Shown here in pieces: positions 35,143-44,600 of a stretch of 64,000 bases of DNA. Made by a program: the position numbers and the translations under genes. The notes beneath the pieces were generated by a model, which was not told the DNA's origin, did no database searches, and was given only the letters and a program-made list of their open reading frames with translations. The first letter of the stretch is position 1. The number at the start of each line of letters is the position of its first letter. This DNA is from an uncultured Opitutales bacterium (GTDB lineage Bacteria; Verrucomicrobiota; Verrucomicrobiia; Opitutales; Intestinicryptomonadaceae), in NCBI GenBank assembly GCA_934613645.1, contig CAKTTC010000002.1, positions 186,001-250,000 of the forward strand, written 5' to 3'.

Positions 35143-36672
35143 TTATCTGCGCCTGCGCCAAGCCGCGAAACCGAGGGCGACCGCGCCGAAAATTGCGGCA
35201 ACCGTTGCGGGTTCGGGAACTGCGCTTGAGTTGACAAACCAAAGCCCTTCGGAAATTTTCGTCCAAGAAACTTTGTTGCCGTCTGCGTCGAAAATGCGGT
35301 TTTCCCAGTCCGACTTCTGTTCGTCGGTTGCGGCGAGTTTGAATTGGTTCACAATGTCGCCGGCAATCTTGATTGTCCCGCCGTTTTCGGTGAAGTTTTG
35401 CAATTCGGAAACTTCGAGAACCGCACCGTTTGCAAAGTCGAGCGTAAGAACAGAGCCCTCCGCGGCGAAATCGAAGCCCTTCAACGTCAAATCCGCGCCT
35501 ACGCCCAGCGTCGCCTTGGCTCCGCTTACCAAAGTGAAAACTGTGTCCAATGTGGATTTTTCGTTGAGAATCAGCTTGGAGTTGTTCCCCAATCTCATTG
35601 CAACGTTGGAGGCGTTTACAAGCGACCTGTTGAGAACCAGCGTAGTATTCGTGTTGAGCTGGAAGTAGCCATTCGATGTAATACTCGCAGAAGTTTGCGT
35701 GCCCTTGTTGACCGTTATTACGCCGCCGCCCGATACTATTATGGGATTGTCCGTAGCGTTGCCCAAGGTGAAATCGGTTTCTCCGTCAACAGTAAGAGTT
35801 GACTGAACCGTAATATTTCCCTGCCACTTCGACGTAGCGGAATTTATCAAAACCGAACCGCCTCTGAAACTCGAGCTGTTAAGATTTTGCGCTCCCGTTC
35901 CGGTGAGGATAATTGTCTTGTAGTTTGTGAAGTTTGTAGCGGTATATGTATTTTCTTTGACCGCGTCGAAAACTATGTCTTTGCCGTTTGCGTTTACCGT
36001 GGCGCGCCCGAAGTCGGAAAAAACAGTGCTTCTGAAACTGATGCTGCCGCCCGTATTCTGGAAATTGACCGCATAGCCGTTTACCGAACTGTTGACGCCC
36101 GAAAACGCGATGTTGTTGAATTCGGAGCGGTCGCCTACGAAGTTGATTGCCGAATTTTTGCTCTGCACTTGAAGAAGCATACCGCAGCCGTCCTGTATGC
36201 TTTTGCCCGAAAAATCGACGTTGACAACCGCGCCGTTGGTCAGGGAGATTGCGCGCGTTGCCGAATTTACGGAAACGCCCCTGTCGCTCGCCTTAAACGT
36301 TACGTTTGCATTGTCTATTGAAACGTTGCCGCTAAAGCGCAATGCGGCGTAGTTTTCGCCGTCGTCTTCGGCTTCAAAAGTTATGCTGCCGCCTTCGCCC
36401 GATATTACGTTGCCCGAATTAAACTGCAGGTGCGTTGAGTTCGACGCCATCAAAACCTTGTTGCCCGTGTAGGGGCCCGCATTGAACGTAATGTTGTTGA
36501 GATCCCTTTGCCAGCCGGACCTTTTGAGTGTAAGATCGTTGCCGAGGAAGTAGATGGTATCGCCCGTTGCGATATTACCCCAGTCCATATCCGCGGTAAT
36601 TTCCAAGTCGGCGGCGAATGCCGAAAGCGAGCACAACGCCGCCGCCCCGATTGACGCAATGTATTTGTTCAT
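35143..36672 (-). CDS. PEP-CTERM-anchored beta-helix (autotransporter-like) surface protein
   Basis: 509 residues. Start at 36672 (MNKYIASIG) since GGAG is 8 bases upstream; the ATG at 36678 is too close to it. Signal peptide cleaved near SLSAFAA. The body is a Ser/Asn/Thr/Gly-rich repeat of short beta strands (GNVSIDNANVTFKASDRGVS, TLVLNRSLVNASNVAMRLGN) like pectate-lyase or autotransporter passenger helices. The C-terminus is a canonical PEP-CTERM sorting tag: VPEPATVAAI, hydrophobic stretch, RRRR. This implies an exosortase elsewhere in the genome. Divergent from a LacI-type regulator with operator-like sites between. Confidence 0.92.
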   Translation of the reverse strand: MNKYIASIGAAALCSLSAFAADLEITADMDWGNIATGDTIYFLGNDLTLKRSGWQRDLNNITFNAGPYTGNKVLMASNSTHLQFNSGNVISGEGGSITFEAEDDGENYAALRFSGNVSIDNANVTFKASDRGVSVNSATRAISLTNGAVVNVDFSGKSIQDGCGMLLQVQSKNSAINFVGDRSEFNNIAFSGVNSSVNGYAVNFQNTGGSISFRSTVFSDFGRATVNANGKDIVFDAVKENTYTATNFTNYKTIILTGTGAQNLNSSSFRGGSVLINSATSKWQGNITVQSTLTVDGETDFTLGNATDNPIIVSGGGVITVNKGTQTSASITSNGYFQLNTNTTLVLNRSLVNASNVAMRLGNNSKLILNEKSTLDTVFTLVSGAKATLGVGADLTLKGFDFAAEGSVLTLDFANGAVLEVSELQNFTENGGTIKIAGDIVNQFKLAATDEQKSDWENRIFDADGNKVSWTKISEGLWFVNSSAVPEPATVAAIFGAVALGFAAWRRRR

Positions 36673-36732
36673 ATTCATATCTCCGTTATGGGTTGTTTGT
36701 TGGGAATTTAAACGATGGCGCCAACGCGCTTT

Positions 36733-36769
36733 GTTAACGTTAACACCGATTCTTTGCGTTATCGTTAAC
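36733..36769. promoter_or_regulatory. two LacI-type operator-like palindromes
   Basis: GTTAACGTTAAC (perfect, 36733-36744) and GTTATCGTTAAC (one mismatch, 36758-36769), both centred on CG with 25 bases between centres. They lie 61-97 bases before the PEP-CTERM start and about 155 before the lacI-family start. A TTGACT at 36783-36788 on the minus strand could be the -35 of the PEP-CTERM promoter, putting the second site over its -10 region. Confidence 0.6.
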
Positions 36770-36924
36770 AAAAAAGGCGGCAAGTCAAGTAATTCTTTTC
36801 AAAAAATTTTATAAATCGGAAGTTATGGAAGCAAAATCGGGTTGACATCTACCCGCCGAACCCCGATAAATACGGGAAGAAACTGATAAACTCCCACCCC
36901 ACGCAACCGCACATACCACACGCG

Positions 36925-37959
36925 ATGAACGACAAAGTCAACATGAAAGAAATTGCACGCCTTGCCGGACTTTCCACAATGACGGTCTCGCGCGTGTTTT
37001 CGAACAAAAGCTGCAGCGAGCAAACCAAGAAAAAAGTGGAGGCAATAGCCGCAAAGCTTGGTTTCTACCCGAATATGCTCGGGCGCAGCCTTGTAATGAA
37101 CAGGCTCGACACCGTGGGCGTGGTTGTGCCGAACATCATACACGCGTTCTTTCCGCGCGTTATAAACGCGGTCGAGGAAACGCTTGCAAAACGCGGTTTC
37201 AACGTCTTCCTGTGCTTTTCGCGCGACGACGCCGAAGTTGAGGCGGCGAAAGTCAGAATGCTTCTCGGGCACAGGGTTGCGGGAATAATAATGATGCCGT
37301 CGCTGCGTTCCAAACTGTCGGCGGCGTCGGCAAAGATGATTCTCAACCAGAAATGCCCGCTCGTGCTTGTTGACCGCATAATAGAGGGAATAAAAACAGA
37401 CTGCGTTGGCTGGCAGAGCGAAGAGGCAATGGACGAAATCGTCAACCATCTGCTTTCGCAGGGATACAAAAAGCTTGCATACGTCTGCGGCGAAAACGAG
37501 GAATGGAAAAACCGCGGCAGAACAATCGGTTTTTTCGAAGCCCTGAAAAAGCGCGGCGTAAAGCCGTTCGCCTACATAAACTGCCAGAACACCGAGGAGG
37601 ACGCCTTTGAGAAAATGCAAAAACTCTTCTCAAAGAAAAACCGCCCCGACGCCGTATGCTGTGCAACCGACATTCTTGTAGACCACACGCTTTTCGCCCT
37701 CAAGCGGCTCAACATTTCAATCCCCGACGAAGTTGCGCTCACGGGCTTCGGCGGCATAATAAATTCGCATAACTCAATATTGAAAGTTACGACTGTCGAG
37801 CAGGACGCCGAGAAAATGGGCGAAGTTGCGGCGGATTTGATTCTGAAAAAAATAGCCGAAGCCGACAAGCACCTGCCGCACAAGATACAGAAAATAAGGC
37901 TGCCGATGAAGGTTTCAATTTGCGAGTCGTCCATAAAACGCCCGAAGAAGACGAAGTAG
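36925..37959 (+). CDS. LacI-family transcriptional regulator
   Basis: 344 residues. HTH and hinge: MKEIARLAGLSTMTVSRVFS, then EAIAAKLGFYPNMLGRSL. The effector domain is periplasmic-binding-protein-like (VGVVVPNIIHAFFPRVINAV, CPLVLVDRIIEGIKTDCVGW, DAVCCATDILVDHTLFALKR, VALTGFGGI, TTVEQDAEKMGEVAADLIL). It should bind a sugar or related ligand and a CG-centred palindrome; such sites are in its own upstream gap. Start at 36925, or 36943 for the MKEI start; neither has an SD. Confidence 0.92.
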   Translation: MNDKVNMKEIARLAGLSTMTVSRVFSNKSCSEQTKKKVEAIAAKLGFYPNMLGRSLVMNRLDTVGVVVPNIIHAFFPRVINAVEETLAKRGFNVFLCFSRDDAEVEAAKVRMLLGHRVAGIIMMPSLRSKLSAASAKMILNQKCPLVLVDRIIEGIKTDCVGWQSEEAMDEIVNHLLSQGYKKLAYVCGENEEWKNRGRTIGFFEALKKRGVKPFAYINCQNTEEDAFEKMQKLFSKKNRPDAVCCATDILVDHTLFALKRLNISIPDEVALTGFGGIINSHNSILKVTTVEQDAEKMGEVAADLILKKIAEADKHLPHKIQKIRLPMKVSICESSIKRPKKTK

Positions 37960-38261
37960 GCGACGCAGACTCGCCGCTTGTTTGCGCAATTTTTCCGCCC
38001 CGCCCAACGCAACATCGCCGTCGGAAGCGAATGTGAACTGGCGGATTGTTCCGCAAAGCCCGCGCCCCCGCACTGCCCTGCCCGAGCCGCATTCCGCGCA
38101 AGCGCACAAGCCCGCAAGACCGCTGCGCAAATTTTGTCCCACGCAAATTTTGTCCCACGCGAAAATTCAGCCGCGCGCGCTTTTCAAGAATCATCTCCCC
38201 TCGCCGCGCCGCGCAACTGGGAATCAGCGTGCGGCTGTGCGGCGGCTAATTCCGTCCGCAG
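37960..38261. other. gene-free convergent gap
   Basis: 302 bases between the lacI-family stop and the vWA stop. I see no gene and no clear terminator. The only structure noticed is a 16-bp perfect tandem duplication at 38127-38158. Confidence 0.6.
38127..38158. repeat. 16-bp tandem duplication
   Basis: GCAAATTTTGTCCCAC occurs twice back to back. Confidence 0.9.
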
Positions 38262-39128
38262 TTATTTTACGCCGCGCGAACGGCGGGAAAAGTCGTCAAT
38301 GGCGTCCAAAATTCTTTTGATGTCGGCGGGGTTGTCCATTATGATGTGGAAGCTGTTTTTGTCGGGGAAGCCCATGAGCAGCCCTACGCCCCTCGAGTAT
38401 CTTTCCGTGCCGATAAAAAGCAGATTCCACTGCTCGGAGCGCGCGGAGATTGCATTTTTTACTTCGCCGATGCGCGCGCGGCTTTCGTTGTCCATTCCGT
38501 CGGTAAAGACCACAAAAATGACGGTTTCGGGATTGTCGCGCGGCGTGCCCAAGCGCAGGTGCTCGGCTTCGTTTCCCGCCAATTTGGCGATTTTTGCGCC
38601 CAGACTGTCAGCCGCCTTCAAAACGGCGTCGAAACACGGAGTCCCGCCGCTGCAGTAGTATTCCTTGAAGTAGTCTTTGTTGCGCAGCCTTTGGAAATCT
38701 ACCATTTTCTCGATTCTGTTGCCGCCGAACGTCCAGATGTCGAGCGTAATTTCCCCCGCTATTTTCAGCTGCGACTTGAAGAACCTTTCGCACGCGGCGA
38801 CAGTTTCGTCGCGAAAGGGCGACATCGAACCCGACGCGTCGAGCACAAGGCAGATGTGCGCGTAGCCCTTGCGCCCTTTCATCTTCCTTACTTCGTGCTC
38901 AATTTTCACTCTGCCGTCCCCGCCGCCGCCGCCGTTGCCGTCGAAACCGCCCGAACCGCCGCCAGAGCCGCTTTCGGAGTTCCCGTCGGGAGCGTTAGAG
39001 TTGACCGCGCCCGCAAGGGGCACTGTGCCGTCGGGCGAAACGTTGTCGGGAACGAAAATTTCGTCGTCGGCAAAAGCCGAAAAGGCGAAAACCGCAAATA
39101 GCAAAGCTGCAAAAAAATTCACTTTCAT
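38262..39128 (-). CDS. exported von Willebrand factor A domain protein
   Basis: 288 residues; last gene of the eight-gene operon. Signal peptide MKVNFFAALLFAVFAFSAFA, a Gly-rich linker (about 50-72), then a vWA domain from residue 88. The MIDAS is complete: D97-A-S99-G-S101 (CLVLDASGSMSPF), the Thr of SGGTPCFDA, and the Asp of FVVFTDGMDNE. It should bind a protein partner through a divalent cation. Following the MotA/MotB-like genes by 1 base, it is probably a periplasmic part of the same complex. Confidence 0.92.
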   Translation of the reverse strand: MKVNFFAALLFAVFAFSAFADDEIFVPDNVSPDGTVPLAGAVNSNAPDGNSESGSGGGSGGFDGNGGGGGDGRVKIEHEVRKMKGRKGYAHICLVLDASGSMSPFRDETVAACERFFKSQLKIAGEITLDIWTFGGNRIEKMVDFQRLRNKDYFKEYYCSGGTPCFDAVLKAADSLGAKIAKLAGNEAEHLRLGTPRDNPETVIFVVFTDGMDNESRARIGEVKNAISARSEQWNLLFIGTERYSRGVGLLMGFPDKNSFHIIMDNPADIKRILDAIDDFSRRSRGVK

Positions 39129-39129
39129 A

Positions 39130-39993
39130 CTAATATGTGCCGTCGGGCGACCACCCCTTTGTGCCGAATGTTTCCATGTAAAAGTTGATTGTGGGCGCCC
39201 AGAAATAACCTATGCCGCGCTTTTTCAAAATTTCTATCGCCGCGCGCAACGCCCTGTTTGAAAACTCGTCGGGCGCGACCATAAAGGAGACAAAGCACTT
39301 TTCGGGAATGCCGTCCAAATACTTTTCGAATTCGCCGTTGCCTACCTCAAGCCCGAAATCGTAGTCGGGCACAAGGTAGGTTTTGTCGCCAACTTTCACG
39401 ACCGTTTTCGAGGAGGGAATATACGGGAAAAGCACGCCGTTTCTTATGATTACCCACCTAAAGCCCAAGTTGCTTTTGCTTATCATCGGCGGCGACACGT
39501 CGGCAACGGCGGCCTCCGCCTTCACTTTGGCGAGCTTTTTTTCAAGCTCCATTTTCTCCCGCGTCAACGCCGCAACCTCCGCCTCAAGCTTTCCGTTTTG
39601 CTCGGCAGTTTTTTGAAGCTCGCGCGCGGCGGGAACGTCGGGGGCTTCGGCGGAGACGAAGCGTTGCGACACTTTTTTCAGAATTTCGTCGAGTTTCGCC
39701 GAAAGCTCCGCCTCCCGCTTCTGAAGCTCCGCGAGCTTTGCGGCGGAATCGGTTGCGGGCGTTTTTTCAAGAGCTGCAAGTTCCGCCCTGAGCGCGTCAA
39801 TCTCCTTTGTAAGCGACTCCAGCTGCGCCGACTCAATGGCGGCAATTTGTGCGTCGGCGAGTTTTTCCACAATCTTTTTTGTGCAGTCGGAAGTGGAAAC
39901 CACAAGCAAAACCGCAATCAGCATAATGCTGCCGAACGCGTTCGACATTGCGTCGAGAAGCATATCGAGACTGTCTCCGAATTTTCTATTCAC
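39130..39993 (-). CDS. MotB/ExbD-like stator protein, second copy
   Basis: 287 residues. A short cytoplasmic N-terminus leads into one membrane helix (DMLLDAMSNAFGSIMLIAVL) with an Asp just before the membrane, where MotB/ExbD/ZorB proteins carry their proton-accepting Asp. Residues ~40-155 are a long coiled coil (IESAQLESLTKEIDALRAEL). A globular C-terminal domain follows (LGFRWVIIRNGVLFPYIPSS onward), not an OmpA-type peptidoglycan domain. Overlaps the preceding stator gene by 8 bases, so the two are made together. Topology predicted: N-in, C-terminus periplasmic. Confidence 0.85.
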   Translation of the reverse strand: MNRKFGDSLDMLLDAMSNAFGSIMLIAVLLVVSTSDCTKKIVEKLADAQIAAIESAQLESLTKEIDALRAELAALEKTPATDSAAKLAELQKREAELSAKLDEILKKVSQRFVSAEAPDVPAARELQKTAEQNGKLEAEVAALTREKMELEKKLAKVKAEAAVADVSPPMISKSNLGFRWVIIRNGVLFPYIPSSKTVVKVGDKTYLVPDYDFGLEVGNGEFEKYLDGIPEKCFVSFMVAPDEFSNRALRAAIEILKKRGIGYFWAPTINFYMETFGTKGWSPDGTY

Positions 39994-40786
39994 CGTAAAT
40001 CAGCCTTTCGTCTTCGGTTATTGCCGACGCCCCGAAAGTTATTCCGCGCGTTTTGCACTCGTTGGTTATTTCGAAATAGTCGGGGCACGCGCTTGGGCGG
40101 AAGAAGAACTGTATGTATGACGAGTCCTTCGGGAACGCCGCCAAATACGCCATAAGCGCGGAATAATCAAACACGCGCGACGCGCCGAGAATTTCGAACC
40201 TGTTTGCCGAGCACACAATGCACACGGGCGCGAGCTCCCCGAGTTTTCCGCTCCCCGAAGAGGGAATTACAAGCGCGTCTTTGCGGCGGGCTATTTCCTC
40301 TTTGAGTCTGCCAATCTGCCTTTTAAGCTCTTCGGCTTTGCGTTTTGACTGGGCAAGTTCGGTTCGCTGTTCGGCAAGCGTCTTTTTGATTGCATCGTTG
40401 CGCTGCGCCACCATTTCCCTCGCCGCCGATTCGTCGGGCGAAGCCGCCAGCATTTGTTCCGCGCGCGCGATTTCCGCAAGAATTATTTTTATGCGCTCGC
40501 CTATCCTCGCTATTTTGGAAAGGACAAGCTTTTGCATTTCCGCCAATTCCGCAGCCGTGTTGCGCGCCGACTTCACGGTTTCAAGCTCGTCGGCGGCCTT
40601 TTCGATTTTCGCCGACAGATTTATTTGGGCGAAGTCGCGCCGGCTTTTCTGCGCGTCGGCAATGTCCTGCGTTTCGACGGAAATCGACAGCGCAAGCAGG
40701 ACGGATATGAACACGAACACGCCTATGACGCTCGTGATAATGTCCTGAAACGCGAAAAGCGAAGGTTTGCCGACTGCCTGTTTCAT
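39986..40786 (-). CDS. MotB/ExbD-like stator protein, first copy
   Basis: 266 residues with the same plan as its neighbour. N-terminal helix LFAFQDIITSVIGVFVFISV contains Asp15 at the membrane edge. A coiled coil follows (residues ~45-165: KSRRDFAQINLSAKIEKAAD, AEELKRQIGRLKEEIARRKD), then a C-terminal alpha/beta domain (APVCIVCSANRFEILGASRV). The C-terminal domains of the two copies are only distantly similar, so this is a heteromeric pair rather than a recent duplication. Starts 1 base after the MotA-like stop. Confidence 0.83.
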   Translation of the reverse strand: MKQAVGKPSLFAFQDIITSVIGVFVFISVLLALSISVETQDIADAQKSRRDFAQINLSAKIEKAADELETVKSARNTAAELAEMQKLVLSKIARIGERIKIILAEIARAEQMLAASPDESAAREMVAQRNDAIKKTLAEQRTELAQSKRKAEELKRQIGRLKEEIARRKDALVIPSSGSGKLGELAPVCIVCSANRFEILGASRVFDYSALMAYLAAFPKDSSYIQFFFRPSACPDYFEITNECKTRGITFGASAITEDERLIYGE

Positions 40787-40787
40787 T

Positions 40788-41663
40788 CTACTTTCTGATT
40801 TTCAGCTTCGCCAAAATGTTCTCCTGACAATACAGCGAGCACTCCTCCAAAAACGCCAGCTCCTTCGACATCTGAATAGAAACCAAAAACTGCAAAATCA
40901 CTACCGCCACAAGGGCAACAAGAGTGGTGTCAAACGCGGTGCCCAAGCCAGCTGAAATGCCAGTGATTGACTCCTTTATCGCCGAAATGTCCTGCGATGC
41001 CTTGACCGTTTCGCCGAAGCCGCCTATTGCAACGCCCAAGCCCAACACAGTTCCGATGAACCCCAGAATGGGGATTATCCAGTTGATTGTGTTCAGCAGA
41101 ACGAAGCTTGAGTCAATCCTCTCCTGATCGGTTCTTTCCTGCGCCGACAACACGCTTGAAACGTCGCCCACGTTGCCGATGTTGTTGAGGTTCGAAATGG
41201 CGGCCTCTATGCGACCGAACAGAATGAAACGCTTGGGGTTGTCGACGCTGTCGCGTATCCGCTTTAGAATTGCAACGGCGGTCTCCTGATTTATCCAGTA
41301 GCTGTCGTTCTGCGAAACAATTGAAACGCCCAACGCCGCGCGCTGCGTTTTGAGCTTCTGGCTTTTCAGGAAAAGAACCGCCAAGCTCCACGCAAAGAAA
41401 AACAGCGTTATGTATGAAATGACCCCGCCCGAAACAATTCTTTCGTTGACAAGCTGTATTGCGTGCACGTCGAGCCGCGAGAGAAATTCAACCGCGCAAT
41501 AGATTACGCCGAAAAACAGCGTTCCCACTATCAGCGAAATAAATATGTTAACGTCGGTGTATTTTCCCGCCGAGAAAATACCAAGCCCGATGCGGTTTTC
41601 AATGTCGGTGTCGCACCACGACAGTTCGTAGAAATCGTTTTTGCCTTTTGTTTTGTTTGCCAT
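40788..41663 (-). CDS. MotA/TolQ/ExbB proton channel family protein
   Basis: 291 residues, four hydrophobic helices: about 39-61 (NIFISLIVGTLFFGVIYCAV), 80-98 (YITLFFFAWSLAVLFL), 196-217 (WIIPILGFIGTVLGLGVAIG) and 245-266 (FDTTLVALVAVVILQFLVSI). The last two with the TVLGLGVAIGGF and GLGTAFDTTLVAL motifs are the MotA/TolQ/ExbB signature; a large cytoplasmic loop lies between helices 2 and 3. With the two stator proteins it should form an ion-driven inner-membrane channel complex. Chemotaxis or TonB genes are absent nearby, so this belongs to the operon's own system. Confidence 0.92.
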   Translation of the reverse strand: MANKTKGKNDFYELSWCDTDIENRIGLGIFSAGKYTDVNIFISLIVGTLFFGVIYCAVEFLSRLDVHAIQLVNERIVSGGVISYITLFFFAWSLAVLFLKSQKLKTQRAALGVSIVSQNDSYWINQETAVAILKRIRDSVDNPKRFILFGRIEAAISNLNNIGNVGDVSSVLSAQERTDQERIDSSFVLLNTINWIIPILGFIGTVLGLGVAIGGFGETVKASQDISAIKESITGISAGLGTAFDTTLVALVAVVILQFLVSIQMSKELAFLEECSLYCQENILAKLKIRK

Positions 41664-41672
41664 GACAATCCT

Positions 41673-44600
41673 TTAGTTTTCGTAGCGCAAAGACTTTTTC
41701 TCTATGACGATTTTGCCCTTTGTTATCTTCATTGAGAAGTCGTATTTGTTGCAGATGAAAGCCAGTATGCGCCCCACGTTCCAGTTTTCGGCGCGGAAGG
41801 TTATTGGAATATCCCAGTCCGATTTGAACTCTATTTCCACGCCCTTGACGTTTGCGCCCCCCGCGGAATCGTGCTGGCGCGAGAGCGCGGCGATTGAGCG
41901 CAACGCCTTTGAAAGCGGAATTCCGGGTTCGGGAATGTTCAGCTGCGGAATTGTGATTGTGCCGAGCTTTTTGGAGACCGCCACGTTCTTGTCGAGCGTT
42001 TTGCGCTCCAGTTTGTTTTGTGGATTAAACTCGAACAGGTAGTTACAGACCGAGTCCACAAGGGCGGCGGAATCAAGCTCCTGAGCCTGTGCAACGTCGG
42101 CAACCATTCCGCGCGGCGTATACATCTGGACTATCGGCGCAAGAGCCATCCCGCGCACCGACTTGAATTCGGAGGCTGAGGCGCACACAGTTTTCCCGCG
42201 CGAATCGAGCGAAATATACAGCCTGTCGCGCTCGAGTTTAAGCGAAGCGGGCAGTCGCCCGTCCACGTCGAACACGCCGACAATCTCGACTGTCGGGTTG
42301 CGCATTTTTTCGACACACCTCGCCGTAAGTTTCGCCTCGTCTACGAACGAAATTTTGTTCGCCGTGAGGAACTCGATACGCTCTTCAAGCGAGCGTGTCG
42401 GGAACAGCTCGAGCGACTTCATGCGGTTTTCCGTCTCGCCGAACGCCCACGACCCGCGCGAGAGGAACGACTTGTTGTCTTTCTGGAAAAGCCTGTTCAG
42501 CCGAACCGCCGTCGGCGAGAACCAATATCCCGACCCATACGGAGCGAACTGGTTGAGCGCGTCGAGCATTTTGCCGAGGGCGTAGAACTTGAAGTTTTCG
42601 CGGATTTCGCCGTCGTAGACGATGTCGCCGAGAAGCCCGAGGAACGAAACGTCGGGCGAAATCTCCGCGCGCGTGTTGTTCATTCTGTCAACCGTTATCG
42701 ACAGGCTGCCCGAGCGTATTTTTTCGAGAATCTTGCTTTCCGGCGACAACACGCCGTCGGACAATTTCGCGCCCCTGCCGAAATCGACCTGCCCCGTGGA
42801 GTCGGCGTAAATTATGTGTTCGAATGTTTTGGCTACGGGCACGGGGTTCTTTCTGAACGCCGACGTTTCCGAAACTACGACGTATGAATAGACAGTCTTG
42901 GAGGCCTCAAGAACGTCGCAGCCGCGGAACTTTCCGCCGATGTCCTTAAGCGGCAGAATGTGTTCCTTGACTTCGCCGACGGTATAGACAACGTCGGTTT
43001 TCCACGGCTTGTAGCCGCTGTTTTCGGTATACCATTCGCGCTTGTAGGAATACATTTTCAGGTCGTTTTCGGGGCACAGTTCCTTGATTTTCCCGATAAG
43101 CCCCGCCTCCGAATTTTCGCCGAAGACAAAGCTTTGGAAATCCAAACCGCCGTCGGCTTCGCCCTTTACGCCCGCGACATGCCGAGATTTGTTTTTGCGG
43201 AAATACTTTTCCAAGCCGCTGCGCAGAAGAGAGAACATTCCGCTTCGGCTTGCATACAACTGCTCGCAAAACTCTTTGAGTGTTTTGGCGCGTTCTTCGC
43301 CGCCGTTGAGGGCTTGGTAGACGTTGTAGTCGGGCATATTGTTTTCGCAGAGGCGGTTTATTTTTTTGACCGCCGCGGAATACGAGGAAAAGTTTCTGCT
43401 TTCCGAAAGCTCCGCAAGGGCGGCGTCGGTGTCCTTTCTTACGCGCTGCATATTTTCAACGCCGTCCCTGTATTTTCCGATTTCCTCGGTATCGCTTTTG
43501 GACGGCTTTTTTACGTATTTGTCGGTCGATTTTTCGAAGTCGGCAATTCCGTCGCAGACTTTCTTTACGGCCTCCGCGTCAAGCTCGCCGCGCTCGAAAC
43601 CGTCTTTAAGCCCCGCGTAGAGCGCGCGCACTTCGCCCAGAATCTTGGCGCGCTTCGAGGTTATGACGCCCTCGATATACGCCCTGTATTTTTTAAGCGA
43701 AATATCGAACGTTGATTTCGCGCCGTTTAGCTCCTCGGCGAACGATTCGGGCAGCGTTCCCGCCAGCCTTGCAAATTCCGTCTTCAACGCCGTTTCGCGG
43801 GCGTAGACGGCGTCGCTTTGCGGCTTGAGTTCAATGGGCTCGCTGCAGTTTTTGACGAAAACTTTCAGGTCGGCCTCGCGCCTTTTTTCGGCGTCGATTT
43901 TCTCGGCTATCTTCGCCTTGATTTCCGCGAATTGCGGAATCTTTGCGTATTTTATGTGTCGGGCGTCGAGCGAGGCCGACGTTTCCTCAAGAACTTTCGC
44001 GGCGGCGTGCTTGTTGTAGAGCGCGTTGTATTCGGCGTATGCCGCGTTTCTTAGCTTGTCGAGATAGCACTTTACGCCGATTGCCCCCGCCGTAAGCACC
44101 ACCACTGCGGAAATGCCGAAAGCTGTCGCCTTTCTGATTCTGTCAATGCGCCGTATTTCGTTGCGGACAAAATTCGCGCCCTTTTTGTAGCGGGCGGAAA
44201 CGTCGTCGGGAATGTCCCTGCCGAAATCCGCAACCGCGTTCCACGCGCGCTCCAAGACGGCGAGATTGTCAACAAGCATCTCGCGCGAAACTTTGCCGTG
44301 CTCGAACAGCGAGCGCAACGCGCCCACGCACTTGTCGAGCTCTCCGCAAGACTCCTCGAAAGCCGCCCGCGTTTCATACTCGCGCTTGCACTCTTCGGCG
44401 AGGGCGCGCTTTTGGGCAACTGCGGCGGAATCGAGCGTTTCGCCAAGTTCGGGGAACGCCTCCACATACCCGTCGATTGCCGAAAGAATTGTGAATATAT
44501 TCCGCCAATCCTCCGCCGTTGACGCCTCAAGCGCGGCTTTAAGCTCCTCCATTTCCGCGGCGGCTGCGGCGAATTTTTGCGAACGAATGTAGGCGAACAT

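Noticed and set aside
36925..37959. LacI regulator as a controller of the eight-gene operon
   Set aside because: The genes converge with a 302-base gap; the operon promoter is 14 kb away and has no GTTAACGTTAAC-like site that I saw.
38262..41663. Flagellar motor or TonB-ExbB-ExbD system
   Set aside because: No flagellar, chemotaxis or TonB genes nearby; the stators have coiled coils and non-OmpA ends, and the genes are embedded in the GTPase operon.
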